DNA of 64,000 nt from contig FN649741.1 of NCBI GenBank assembly GCA_000310025.1, positions 5,747,775 through 5,811,774 on the forward strand. The letters run 5' to 3'. Below the pieces are notes generated by a model. That model did no database searches. It worked only from the letters and a program-made list of their open reading frames with translations, and had not been told where the DNA came from. Positions 13,701 through 25,111 of this stretch are shown here, in pieces. The position numbers and the translations under genes were made by a program. The stretch comes from Ectocarpus siliculosus (taxonomy: Eukaryota; Sar; Phaeophyceae; Ectocarpales; Ectocarpaceae). Within the stretch, counting starts at the first letter, position 1. Every line of letters begins with the position of its first letter.

Positions 13701-15063
13701 TGCTTTGCAGGTCCGTGGGTGCAGGGTAGTAGTGGAGGTGTGGTGCGTACTCTTGATATTTCATGCCGTAGTAGTAAGACCGTTGACCTCGCAGTCTACC
13801 ATCCGGGGACAGAGCACGCCCGGCTTCCACCGGACCCAGGCGCTTTGCTCCAACCCTGTGCGGTGTTCATCGAGTTGATATCGTGTTTCTCTCCCCTTGT
13901 ATATGGATGACATCTCCGAATGGGTTGATTTATTTCATGTCTCGCCACTTGCTACGAAACGCTTCGGTTGTGTGTATGTGGAAACTTCACACACGTAGTA
14001 CAGCAGTCATCCCCATTTGTGCGGGACCAAGGTTCTCCACCCGCTCGCAACGAGTTAATACCAAACGCGCAACCCCTCCCCGGCAACCTGGTTTTCTGGT
14101 TTCATGTAGTAAGTGGCGTGTTTTACGGCTTTCGGCGCCAACCCGAAGTGCGGGTGTGTGTGGGTGGGGGGGACCGAGGAAAGTGAAGTCGGCGGATCTC
14201 TCTTTGGTAATAAATTGTTGCCTTGCGATATCTACATTCCAGGCGGCGTTTCCCAGTGAAGGAGGAGAGACGCCGGTCTCGCTTCTGTCCAATCTTTTAA
14301 GTTTTTAGGAAATTTGTGGGTGGCCCATCTTTGTCTGTACCTCGGCACTGGCTGGGTTTTTTACCTTCCTCTCCCCCCCCCCCCCACCCGCATGATATCC
14401 CTCATTGTCCACCACCAGCGAAAAGGGTGGGGTGCTAGGCATGGCACGCCGGCCGCCATTAATGCAATTCGCAAGAGGTTTCCGGGCCCGTCTTCGTCAT
14501 CAACTCCTTTCGTCGCCGCCGGAGGGGCAGGCTATGCTGCCACGCTGCCGATATTGTCGGCTGCTGCAACGGAGGGCTACGATGGCGGCGGTTTCGTGCC
14601 CCCCCCATCCACATCCCGGCCGAATGCCGAGGAGGAGGAATACGAGGGGCAGGAGGAGCAGGAAGGCATGGGTGGTTCAGGTGGCAACGGCAACTATCAT
14701 GGCGGTGGAGATGGGAGAGGCTATGATAGTGAGAGCCCTGTCCGCCGTATGAAGCACGGCGTCGAAGACCCACTCGCTAGCGTGCAGGAGCATTCGCCTC
14801 CACCCCCGCCGCGTCGATGGCAAGAGCCACAACCAACCGCTGGAGAAGTTCCATCTTGGCTGGGCAAGAGCTCGTTGGGCTCGTCCCGACTCCCGGCGGC
14901 AACACCGAAAAGTGCTGTCACTACGAGCGCCGGCAGGGCGCCGCTGCCCGATGCGGAACAATACTACGAGGAGGGTCTCGAGGAAGAGGGTGGGGTGTGG
15001 GGCGAAGAGAGCGCCGGCATGGAAGAAACCACAGACTGGTCCAACTCCGGGGCTGTCGTGTAA
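10789..15063 (+). CDS. C1 and FYVE zinc-finger protein
   Basis: Predicted to bind lipids at membranes: C1 domains bind diacylglycerol, phorbol ester or partner proteins, and FYVE domains bind phosphatidylinositol 3-phosphate on endosomes. Exons 10789-11191, 11853-11964, 12561-12807, 12979 (or 12994)-13131, 13594-13710, 14243 to about 14275 and about 14419-15063 join in phase, giving about 570 residues. The first exon is Ser/Gly/Asn-rich and disordered. The C1 domain (about 142-190) spans exons 2-3 with the spacing H-x12-C-x2-C-x13-C-x2-C-x4-H-x2-C; its last Cys spacing is irregular. The FYVE domain (about 260-340) shows WVPD, CMVC, the basic RRHHCRRCG patch and a final RCCTPC pair. The C-terminal exon is Gly/Glu/Pro-rich. 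No kinase or GTPase-regulatory domain is visible, so it may be an adaptor. The exon 6 donor is weak and its boundary uncertain. Confidence 0.8.
11530..11565 (+). repeat. (GGAC)n microsatellite
   Basis: About nine copies of GGAC in a row in intron 1 of the C1/FYVE gene. A related impure patch with GGACGGACAG lies about 50 bases upstream. Confidence 0.95.
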
Positions 15064-17494
15064 TTTTTCTCAAGTCCAACTTAAGTCCATGTCAAAAGCG
15101 ATGCGTGCCGATGTGCTGGCGGAAGGTTGGGTGGGGTAGGGGTTAGCGACGGTGGTGTTCGTGTCATGGCGCGACTCTGTTGTCGCTTTGCGTTGAGGTG
15201 GGTGTATTGGTAGCTTGGGTGGTGTTTGTGTAGGAAAGAAGGTCACGGTGGTGATTACAAGAAGCGCTGCAGCGGTTTTCGATAAGGAGGAAGTTGTGCT
15301 GATTTTCGTGCGATTTTTCCAGACGAGAAACGACTCGCAAAATTTGCGCTTGTCGAAACGCTTCGACAACGCGGGACTTTCGAAGAATTGACCACAATAT
15401 GCTTTATTGTGGAAGTTTGATAGATAAATGCCGATAACTAAAAGAATGGCGCGTAGGGAAGGGAGCTCTGTTGGTGAACGGATTAAGAGAGGGCTGGAGA
15501 AGTTAGATTTTTTTGAATTTCCCAGAAGGAAAAAATCGTCGAAACTACTTTGCTTGGTATGACATGCTTTGGTTCCTCTAGAATCCTTTGTCAAGCAAAA
15601 CAATCGGATTGGCCACGGCAGCCTTTACTAGTTGAATCGTCAACCATTCAAGAGTCTGCTCAATACCCTTTGTCATTGACAACGGTACCCCGCGTAAACG
15701 GAAGATGCCCACACTCCAGACCTTGTACATCCTCGAGAGGAGATAACCATTGCTCACCAAAGCCGTCCAACCCAACGCTGCACAACAAGTGATGACTATG
15801 GATATCACGTGGCCCTCCACCGTCACTGCCGTGATCCAACCAACCACCCAATTACCCCCCCGCCCCGGTAACCACCGTCAATCGATTATATGGCCTGCAC
15901 TAGTGATTTATTTCCGCAACGGGTTGTGACGAAGGAGGTCGAATGGTTACACAGACAACATACAATATGCGGGCTGTTTACGGTGGTGCCGCTTCGTTCG
16001 GTAGTCTTCATGTCTAGAGGTATATCTCTCCGCCTTGACGCTTTTGGGGGGAAACAGGGAATGATCAATGTGTTCGTTCATTTCTCAGTAATTTGGGGGC
16101 CTGCAGCTGGGGCGGATCCGTGCCGGATCCGTTCCCCTTCTGAGGTCTCCCCGATATCACTGTTGTATTCTCGTCTCCGTTTTTGGATCACTTACAGAAA
16201 GTATTGGATGGAATTGTTTGGATGAGGCCTCCTGTCCCGACACCAAGAACCTACCCGAAACTTCGTTCCGCATCCTCCGTAATTGCCTATCCACCAGAAG
16301 TCATACCTCGACCCTAGGCATGCCAAACTGTCTAAACGGTGCGTTTACCACACCGACACACGCTCCAAACGAGTCCTTCCGAAAGTGCTTCGGGCACACG
16401 GCACATGGATCGACCATGTGACAAATTGGGAGGCGATCTCAAGAGGAAGAGGATCAAACCTCGTCTTGTCAACGGGGCGGTGGAAGACCGCTTGACCCTT
16501 CATTAGGGAAAATCTCATTCGTTTCCTTGAAGTAAAAAGAAAAACACAAACGATCCGAGCCGTTTGTACAACCGGTCGTGATGGCTTTCGCGTCGTGCTC
16601 AGGTAGTTGCACAGTGCCACAGGTCATCCATGGGCACCACGGGAAGAAACATGAGCAGCCAGCCTCAACCGGTCGACCCTCGAAACGCGTGTACAAATAT
16701 TCGTTTTGAACGGCAGCTTCAGCGACATAGATTTTGATTTGTTGGCTTCCCTCCCTCAGTTACCCGATGCCAAGAAGAAATGAAGCCGGAAGAGGTTACC
16801 AATTCATGCCACCGACTTGAACTGCTATATCTCCCCACTGCACCGTCCGAAAAAGAAAAAACAGACCCTACTGCTGTACGAGGAAAAAAATTACCACAAC
16901 CGGGGGGATTCGGGCCGAACGTGTGCCACGTAGTGTGCAACTCCTCGCCGTTACGCCTGTTCCCGGCTGTTAACATTCCACAGTCGGCTCCACTCATTGA
17001 AGCACTTGGGGGAAATCACCGAGATGCACAAAATTGAAATTGTCCACTCACCAAAGCTACCCTGTGTGGTAGAAAAAAAGGCAAACATTTCCCATACAAC
17101 AGAAGACAAAAACAGCAAACGACGGAGACAAAATCTAAGCCGATATATCGACTGAAACCGTGTACGGGCAAATGCCTCCACCGGTTCGGCCTGTCTTAAT
17201 GGTGCCTTGAAGAAGTCTGCTGCAGCACTCCATGAAGTCTCACTTCAAACAAATGGTCCTCTCAACAACTTGTGGCGTGCCCAAAAACAGACTAACATCG
17301 ATCCTCTCAACAATTTGCAGACGTGCTCAAAACAACGACAAATATCGAAGTTTGTCCAATACCGTGGTGGTTACAGGAGGTCCAGCTGGATGGATACAAC
17401 GATGACGAAAACACAAACGATTTCATTTTGATTGGGAAGGGAGGCGGCGCACATCGGTCTGTCTTCCAAATGGATCCAACCAACAACAGGATCG
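15064..17494. other. intergenic region between convergent genes
   Basis: This lies between the stop of the C1/FYVE gene and the stop of the zuotin gene, so it should hold both 3' untranslated regions. Open frames here (for example 15070-15603 on the minus strand) have no splice support, no recognisable motif and a composition unlike the nearby exons. I see no RNA gene or clear repeat. Confidence 0.5.
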
Positions 17495-20400
17495 CTACTT
17501 TTTTGCGGCCGTTGCCTCCGTTCCCCCATTTGCCGCGGCCGCCTCTGCCGCCTTCTTTTCCGCCTTCTTCTTGGCAAGAAGTTGAGTCTTGACGAACTTG
17601 AAGCGCTCGACGCACTGTTTCTTGCTCTTGCCGGGAACCGCGGCGGAGATGGAAGCCCACCTCTCGTTCTTATCCATGCCCATCGGGAAGCGGGCCAGCG
17701 CGGTCTCGAGCTGCTGCTGCTGGGCTTGGCTCCACACGTCCTCCTGTTTCGGAGGGTATTTTGGGTATCCAACAGTTTGTTCGGTTTGTTTCTTGTTTCT
17801 TGTCCATGGTTTGAAGGACCCACTTTCACCAGTAGACACGACTTGATGGAACCGTTCCAGAATGCAAGCAATCGCAGCGCTACGAAGCAAATGCAGAATC
17901 TGTGCCACGCATTACAAGACGCAAACACAAAGGCGCTCACCCTAGGTTCTCGGCGAGAGGGTCGCTCCGGCGCAGACCTGGCGTTTGCCGAAGAGGAAGC
18001 AGCCGCGACCGCTGGAGCCACGACCTTCTGAGGCCCTGCAGGAGCAGCATGAAGCTGCTGGTACTTGGCGATGCAGTCCTCCTTGCTGAAGGGATCCTTG
18101 GCGCGCGTCGCCTGAGCGATGAACTGCGAGATGTGCTCCCAACCTATGCCGACAGACACGACCGTCGACATCAAGAACGTGTTTCCATATGTCGTAGTCT
18201 AGTCTTGATCGACGTTGGGTTTACGTAACGGCTATGCTTCTCAAGCAAATAACCTCTATTTATAGTTTGATCGACTTGTTACCCATGTTGATACTAAACT
18301 TGAGCAGGATGCGAGCTATGGATCACGAGTGCAACACACAAGAACCTTCAGTGACAATCCTTCCAGCCCCGACTTTGAGCGCGGTCCACCAAGAACAATA
18401 TTCTACACTCATCAAACAATCCTAACAGATGAACACGCAATGTATCACGCGCAATAAGCAATAAACAGCTGCGCCAAACACAACAAACTCACGGTTTTGA
18501 GACCCTGCGGGGAACTTGACGATGGCTTTGGCGAGGGACGACAGCTCATTTTCTTCCCATGCCCGCTTGCGTGACTCACGGTCAGACCCCATCTTGAGTT
18601 GCGCCGCAACAAGCGCCTGAACAAAATGGAATGCCGTAATAATGCAAGAGCAAAAAACGAGAGGTTAAGACCGACGTTTCATTCGTGATTTACGGCGCCT
18701 GCTACTAGTACCCATTTGCACGATACTGTCAGGCTGAAAGATCTTTAGTCAACCCTTGGCTCGCCATAGTCTACAGACTCTGAGAAATTACGCAACGCCT
18801 CAAAATAAAGACAACTGTTCATTCCTAGAGGCAGAGGAGCTGAAAGAAGAAGCGGCTGAGACAAAATAATTATCTTCGTATTATAGTAGGATACCACGTC
18901 AATCCTATCGGTTTGAATCTAGGAACGCTTCAAACGTGCACTGGTATGTATCGACTGCGCCAGCATTCTTATCTACTCGTGTTGTGGTTGGTGTTCGCCC
19001 AACACATAAAGGGGAATCTACTTGGTGTATATTTTCATCATATTGCCTCTCTGTCCGTCCTCTGCTTGGCCTCCGCTGCCTCTTCCTCTTCCTTCAACTC
19101 CGCCTTTCTCCGCTCCATCAGCACCTTCATCACATCCAACCCTTCGACCTTGATGTCCTGCAATGCAAATCAAACACCCACGCATACACTACAATTAGTG
19201 TACGCTACGAGGTGTGCGGCGAGGCAGCAACAGCTTGCGGGAGGGTGGTTTAATGGAATGGACAAGTGACAGAATTTGAGTGCCCTTTGCATCTCTCTCG
19301 CAAATCGACAAAAGTTCCCATCCCACTCCTGTCTCTTCCAATAGCAATGCCTAGCGATCACGTCCAAGTACTCGAGGACGCACGTGCGGGGCCACGCCGC
19401 TGATTCCACTTGTACCGCTGAAAATAAAACATAGAAGGAAGGAGCTCTACTGGCACGCGACAACGACCATCGCGAACTACTGCTTGAGAAAGAGGCAAGG
19501 GGTCACAAGTCGTCGCCGGATCCTACACAGGTGTAACGCCAGCATCACCGAAAGTGGGTGAAAAAAGCACGCCGAGTCAAACAAGGTCACAGTCGAGAAC
19601 GGCAGTCGACAACTTGCACAACGCTCTGACCCACAACCACAAGGCAGAACCATTGCGGCTACTATATCATGCGCACCAACGCGTCATGTTTTACTTTTTT
19701 TATTTCTGTTCACCAAATCTTCTTGCCCACTCCTCAATCACCTCCTCTGTCCCCAAGGCTGAGATGGCGGCGTTAAGCTGGTCCAGCAACAGGTTCTCCT
19801 TCAACCACTCCATGTCCTCTTCGCCCACAGGTGTAACCCCCGCCTCCGAACCGGAACCGCCGACAGTCAGCTGCGCTACCGCCAATGAGTATAGGTTTTT
19901 CATCACCTGTCGAGGGGAGAAATCCAAGCGGCATGGAGGGAGGGTGATCCGACATGTAGACACGTGCATGGCAGCTGATCATCATGTTGTATATAAAAGC
20001 CATATGCATATGCTGTTTGTGGTCTTGTTAGTACCCATGTGTCCTCCATCAGCTACTCACACTGTCCTCCATCGCACTTTGCCGCGCTGTGCCATTTACA
20101 TTCGGAAAAAGCAACTTCTCTCCACTCAAACGATGCAGCAGCAAACCGTTGGACTCAAAAATCCCACGCCAGCGGTACCATCCATGCATACATCCTGACC
20201 GAACCCCAAGAGCGTAGCAGATGTTCTTTAGACCTTCTCACATACCTTCTTTCGCCTGCGCATCTCCTTCTTGTGAGCTTCCCTGCCCGCCTTAGCCTGC
20301 CTGGAAATGGCCCTCAGACGTTCCTCCTCCTCCTTCTTTCTCCTCTTCTCGTCCTCCACGGCCTGAATCTTAGCCTGCTCTCGCTCTCGCTTCTCGCGCT

Positions 20401-23400
20401 CCTTCAGTCCAGGCCGTTGTCATCGCAGTAACACCCAGCATCAGAACGTCAGATCGTATTCAGACGGGGCGATGTGCTACAAATTGGGGGCCCGCCCCGT
20501 ACCTAATTCGTCGCATGCATGTACAAAAACAAAACACTATTTTCGCGTAGGTCGGAGACCTCGCGCTCCTCTGTTGGTTCATACTCCATACTTGTCGAGG
20601 AGGACCTATGAAACCATCCAAGTGACACGCAACTAGTTGCATTACTTTAGGAGTGGGCCAAGCTCATCGGATCTTCGTAAAAATCAAGAGCACGCCCCGA
20701 GAACGTTGCAATCCAATGTTCGGATGCAGTAGAGAGTGCTTTCAGTCCTCAAGAGTATCCAACACCTGCGGCATGCCCGTACTGCCGCACACCCAAGAGA
20801 TTAAGGCAAACGACGGCACAGGACAGGACATCACGCCTGTTACAGATAGAGCTGTTACCGATAGAGGGACACCATGCAGCGCGAGCCAGGGACATGAGCA
20901 CACAAGATGAAGGCAGAAGAAATGCTACGGTGTGTAGAATAACATCGGGGGCGTCGGGACGTTGTTGTGCTCGGTCGTGTGGAGTCAGTCAAACGGTACC
21001 TTGTTTTCCTTGGCCGCAATCTTGGCTTCCCTCTCTCTAACTCGTTCTCGGATGATGCGAGGGTCGACCGCCCTGAAAAGAACACAAAACAATAGCCAAG
21101 ACAAAAACAAGCACGCCACGAGAAAAACACGGTCCACAACAACCGAAAGTAAGTACAAGTACACAGACGCCAGGTAGACGAAGGACACCGGCGCCATGAG
21201 TCACCACACTAGAATATTCAGTGACCAACCGCAGTAATGGGGAAGACACACAAAAGTCCAATTCAACCCGTCAGCGAAGGTAAGAGTGGTTATGATCCAT
21301 CCAACGCAGACACGATTTAGAATGGATACTACGGAGTGCAGATTACTGCGACACTAGCTATCACCGCCGCCAGTTTCTTATAACTCTGTTGTGTACTGTC
21401 TAGGCTGTGCCCCCCTTTCGTACCTAGCTCTGTCCACCAGGAGCGCCAGGCGCTTCACCTCCTTCCGCTTGAGCTCCTAACGTGCCATTTGCACACACAC
21501 GAAAACACGGGCAGGCAGCGGAAAGAAAAAAAGGCAACCAGTCAGTTCAAGGGAAACTTCCGGATAACACGGCATCAACATATGCAGTACGTCCAATAAA
21601 CTCGACGTGCGCAAGTGGCGTCAAGGTGGCCGTGCACACGAGCCCCCAACGTGGCATTCTACATCTACAGGCATAGCCATTTCTATTGCACTCCACCCAA
21701 CTCTTCGACACACGATGACTGACGTCATGCGTTGCAGTAGGAAGATGGCACCCCATCCGCGCGATGTGAGTGATGTTTTCCACCAACACACCTTGGACTT
21801 GCGGTCGTTCTCCTTGATCATCCAGCGCTTCTCGTAACGGTCATGCGCATCCTCAACATCGTGCTCCCCCTCAAGCGAGAAATCCCTCCAGCTCTCGAAG
21901 TTCACCCAATATTCGTAGAAGTTGTTCACCTATGTTGTGTTTTCGTCGGAGTAAATTTGACAAAAGGCTGAGGGTGGTGACGAAACGAGATTCGAGCGAC
22001 GGCAGTCGTGACGATCTACCACATAACAGCGTACAATAGATGCAGTTGCAATGGCAAGGCCACACACTGGACGGCCTTGTTCAACAAAGGGACTGCCATT
22101 CTTCGTTCTGCCTGCCCTCCCTCCTATAATCCGCCCACCCGCCCCTCTGCACATGGCAGACCATCAGTAGACAATTTTTCAATTTACTCTTTTCGGACCT
22201 TCTCCAGGGCGTGACAAAAATTGACACGCTTGTTTTCCCCCCGGTGCGTCACACACCTACCACTCACACCCCGTTCTTCACCCTCAAACACACAACCCTA
22301 ACCCCCCCCCTGCAGACATGCCTTCGTACCTCATCGATGGGGGTGTCATCGTCGCCGAGGCTCGGTGCCGGCAGGATTACGGCGAAACGCTTGTTTCGCT
22401 CAAAGACCGGCTCGTACACCTTGTAGAAGCTCGTTGGTCCGCTGACTTCCTTCCCTTCCAGCTCATCTGTGAACACGAAGAAGCACAGCAAGGACAAGTA
22501 TATGAGAACAAAACGCACGATCATGAAATGGTAATCAAGGCTTCAACAGATATTCGAGCCAGACACGAGACAAACACATAGTACGGAGTTGCGTGGTAGG
22601 CAAGACGACCGGGGAACGGGTGTAAAGAGGGAAATCGAAAAAAAGGAGCAACCAGATGATGCGCCGCAACCCACAGGAACATGGAATGTGGATGCACCAG
22701 CACGCGTTGAAAGAAATCAGGGACATCAGGACAAGCTAGATGTCGCACCCAGCCGCGCTCGACTTCCTACCTGTAGCGAAAAAAGCACAAGAAAGATCTC
22801 ACCGACAAAACGATATCATACCCGATGATGTTCACTTGCCTGGGATACTGTCGTCGAACTCGAGCGAGGAGTCGTACGCGCGGCGCTTGGTCATGTCCGT
22901 CAACGTGTCGAACGCCTTCTGTACCGCCATGAACACCTGTCGATCAATGTTCCAGTTCGTTTTCCCACAAACAAGATGCCCATCACGCACACGACAACCG
23001 TAACAAAACCAGCCGTGTGAGACGGAGCCCGGAAGGATAGAGGGGTCGAAAGACAGCGGGCAAAAAAATCGACTTTACGTGGTCCTTGAACTGAACGGAT
23101 GAGATCCAAAACCTGAGCAAGACATGGCGAACCGAGAACCATCTGAGAATAAAATTCGGTACGGAAGATGACGCATAACAGCGATAGGCACCGAAATTAT
23201 GGGCAAGGGTGCGGCAAATTGAAAACATACAAAGGCAACACGTTGTGATCCAACTATTTATAGTTGCAATCCATGCTAGAAACAGAGAACCGTCTCCACG
23301 AAGAAAAAAAACGCCAGACATAGCGGAAACCCCACCTCATCCTCTTCCCCGTCCTGCACCCCTGTCTTGTCGGGGTGGTACTTGAGCACGGCCTTGCGGT

Positions 23401-24744
23401 AAGCCTTCTTCAGCCCCTCGTCCCCAACGCCGTTGCCGTACTTCTCGAAACCCAGGATTTCGTAGTGTGTCAGCTCCGGGACAAGCTCGGGCGTGAGATC
23501 GTCCCGAAGGAGAAAGTCCACGTCTTCGCTAACCTCCTGCAAGACGGGGGGAGTGTAGCGGGGAGGGGGGGGGGGTACATGAGACAGGTTTGAGAGTTGC
23601 TTCGGCAACAACGCAGCGAGTTTTATGAGTAGCTTTCTTAATTATTTGTACAGAGGAGGAGGGCTGTTAAGGAAGTGAGACAGCATGACAGCATGGTGCG
23701 GCGAAGTGCAACGACAGTGCAACAATATGCCTTTGAGTGGCTTGGCCTGTCTGCCGTGCTGCCCTAAAACGGGGGACGGACGCTTTCAGCAGGTTAACTA
23801 CTGTTGTAGAACGTTCCGTATGAGCGATTCACCTTCACAAACCGCTGCAAACTTCAATCGCGCAGCTATGGGAACAGCGACCAGCTCGAATGAACCCATT
23901 GCTTGGAAAACATGTGTGTGTATGTGCCAATGGCCAAGATGTTACTGCCGTACAGACCCGCGTTCGCCCGTCCGCGCTTGCGCGTAGCAAGTGCCCATGT
24001 GCGTCGCCGGCGGACAAAATACTCCGATTCAAAAGTGCACGTCTCAGATGACAACAGAGCAAAGGAGGTGCCGGGAGCTAGCAACACAAAGACTCGAGCA
24101 GGCCCCCACGCTCGACTAAATCTATACGACTGCTCACTGCTGTGGGTCGAACGCAGCACACCCCAGTGTTGCGCCTGTCGTGAACGCTTGACACAATTAC
24201 AGATGCGGACATCCACACACACAGATTCGACTGAAAATTGAGCGCACCCATGCCAGAGGGATGACCGCTGCGCACTCGCCACCATCTCTTTCGACACCAC
24301 CCCCTCCGTCACCGTGGGAAGAACAGATTGTCTGTCCTACTGCTGGACCGGTGTCACAAGCAAGCGTGTGCGTACGTACCAGGAAGTTGCCGAGTGGCCA
24401 CCGACACACGGAAAGTAAAAGTTTCAAAAACACGATGACGATGCTTCTGTGTTTCTCCACCGTTCAAAATACTACCAGTGCAGACTTCCTCATCAAACCT
24501 TCGCCACACCATCGAATCGCCCAATACGGAAGATATTGACCCAACATACCTCTTCGTCGACTTCGTCGTCCACGGTGAAGGCGCTTACGTTCCCCAGCTG
24601 CTTATTGTCGATTGCCCGTGCGCGCTGCAAGAATGACCAGTAGCTGCGGCCGCACGTCTCCACTTCAATCGTCTCCTCGCTCCACGTCAGGGACGCTACT
24701 TTCTGGGCAGTCCCACCATCTGCGGCAGAAGAGAGCACGGCCAT
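17495..24744 (-). CDS. DNAJC2: DNAJC2/zuotin ribosome-associated J-protein
   Basis: Zuotin-type J-proteins sit at the ribosomal tunnel exit with an Hsp70 (the RAC complex) and help nascent chains fold; the animal and plant forms also have SANT domains tied to chromatin. Exons (minus): 24744-24550, 23536-23336, 22936-22840, 22466-22330, 21929-21792, 21476-21424, 21072-21000, 20401-20246, 19906-19714, 19157-19047, 18616-18493, 18143-17941 and 17743-17495, about 640 residues (human protein 621). The start was chosen because MAVLSSAADGG resembles the family's N-terminus. The J-domain (exons 2-3) has YHPDK. Then come the zuotin-homology segment (FYEYWVNFESWRDFS, KRWMIKEN, LVDRARAVDPRI), a charged helix, SANT 1 (AWEENELSSLAKAIVKFP) and SANT 2 (RFPMGMDKNERWASISAAVPGKSKKQCVERF). 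The join from 19714 to 19157 is out of phase by one base, so a small exon is missing; an acceptor near 19425 is a candidate. Two introns start with GC. Confidence 0.93.
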
Positions 24745-25111
24745 GGTGTTGACGCCGATTTTCTTGAGGAGTTGATGAAAGGAGGTGCGCTCGACCTCGC
24801 GCCTGCAGCCACTGCCAAAAGCGAGCAGGAGACCGAGACCCCGAGAGAGGGGCTTGAAAAAAGCTGGGCGCAGGGGGTAGGAGGGGGGCATAATATATCC
24901 ACATATCCACGGTATAATATATCCACGGTAAATTAAACCAGGTAATATGTCCGTTTCCCGTGTTCCAGTATAACAAATGGGAATTACCGGCCATCGAAAT
25001 CGTCTGGTCTCTCACCGCTCACGCCGCTCACCGCTCGCTTTCTCTTTCCGTCAGAAACCAGCAAGGTCTGCTGGTACTGCTTCCGGACAGACCAGCTCAC
25101 GAAGACGCACG
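24745..25111. promoter_or_regulatory. divergent promoter between zuotin and PTB-like genes
   Basis: Only 367 bases separate the two start codons on opposite strands, so the two genes probably share a promoter region. It holds a direct repeat of an AT-rich motif, ATAATATATCCAC, at about 24890 and 24915. These are the only strong TATA-like sequences between the genes and could position transcription in either direction. The function is inferred from position and sequence only. Confidence 0.5.
24890..24928. repeat. tandem TATA-like direct repeat
   Basis: ATAATATATCCACA is followed about 23 bases later by ATAATATATCCACG, with a partial ATATCCACGG between. It lies inside the divergent promoter. 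Confidence 0.8.

Noticed and set aside
15070-15603. A 177-residue minus-strand open frame after the C1/FYVE gene
   Set aside because: No splice signals, no motif, and its position fits a 3' untranslated region.
16214-16700. Possible transposon open-frame remnant
   Set aside because: Short frames are broken by stops in all frames and no transposase or reverse-transcriptase motif is visible.
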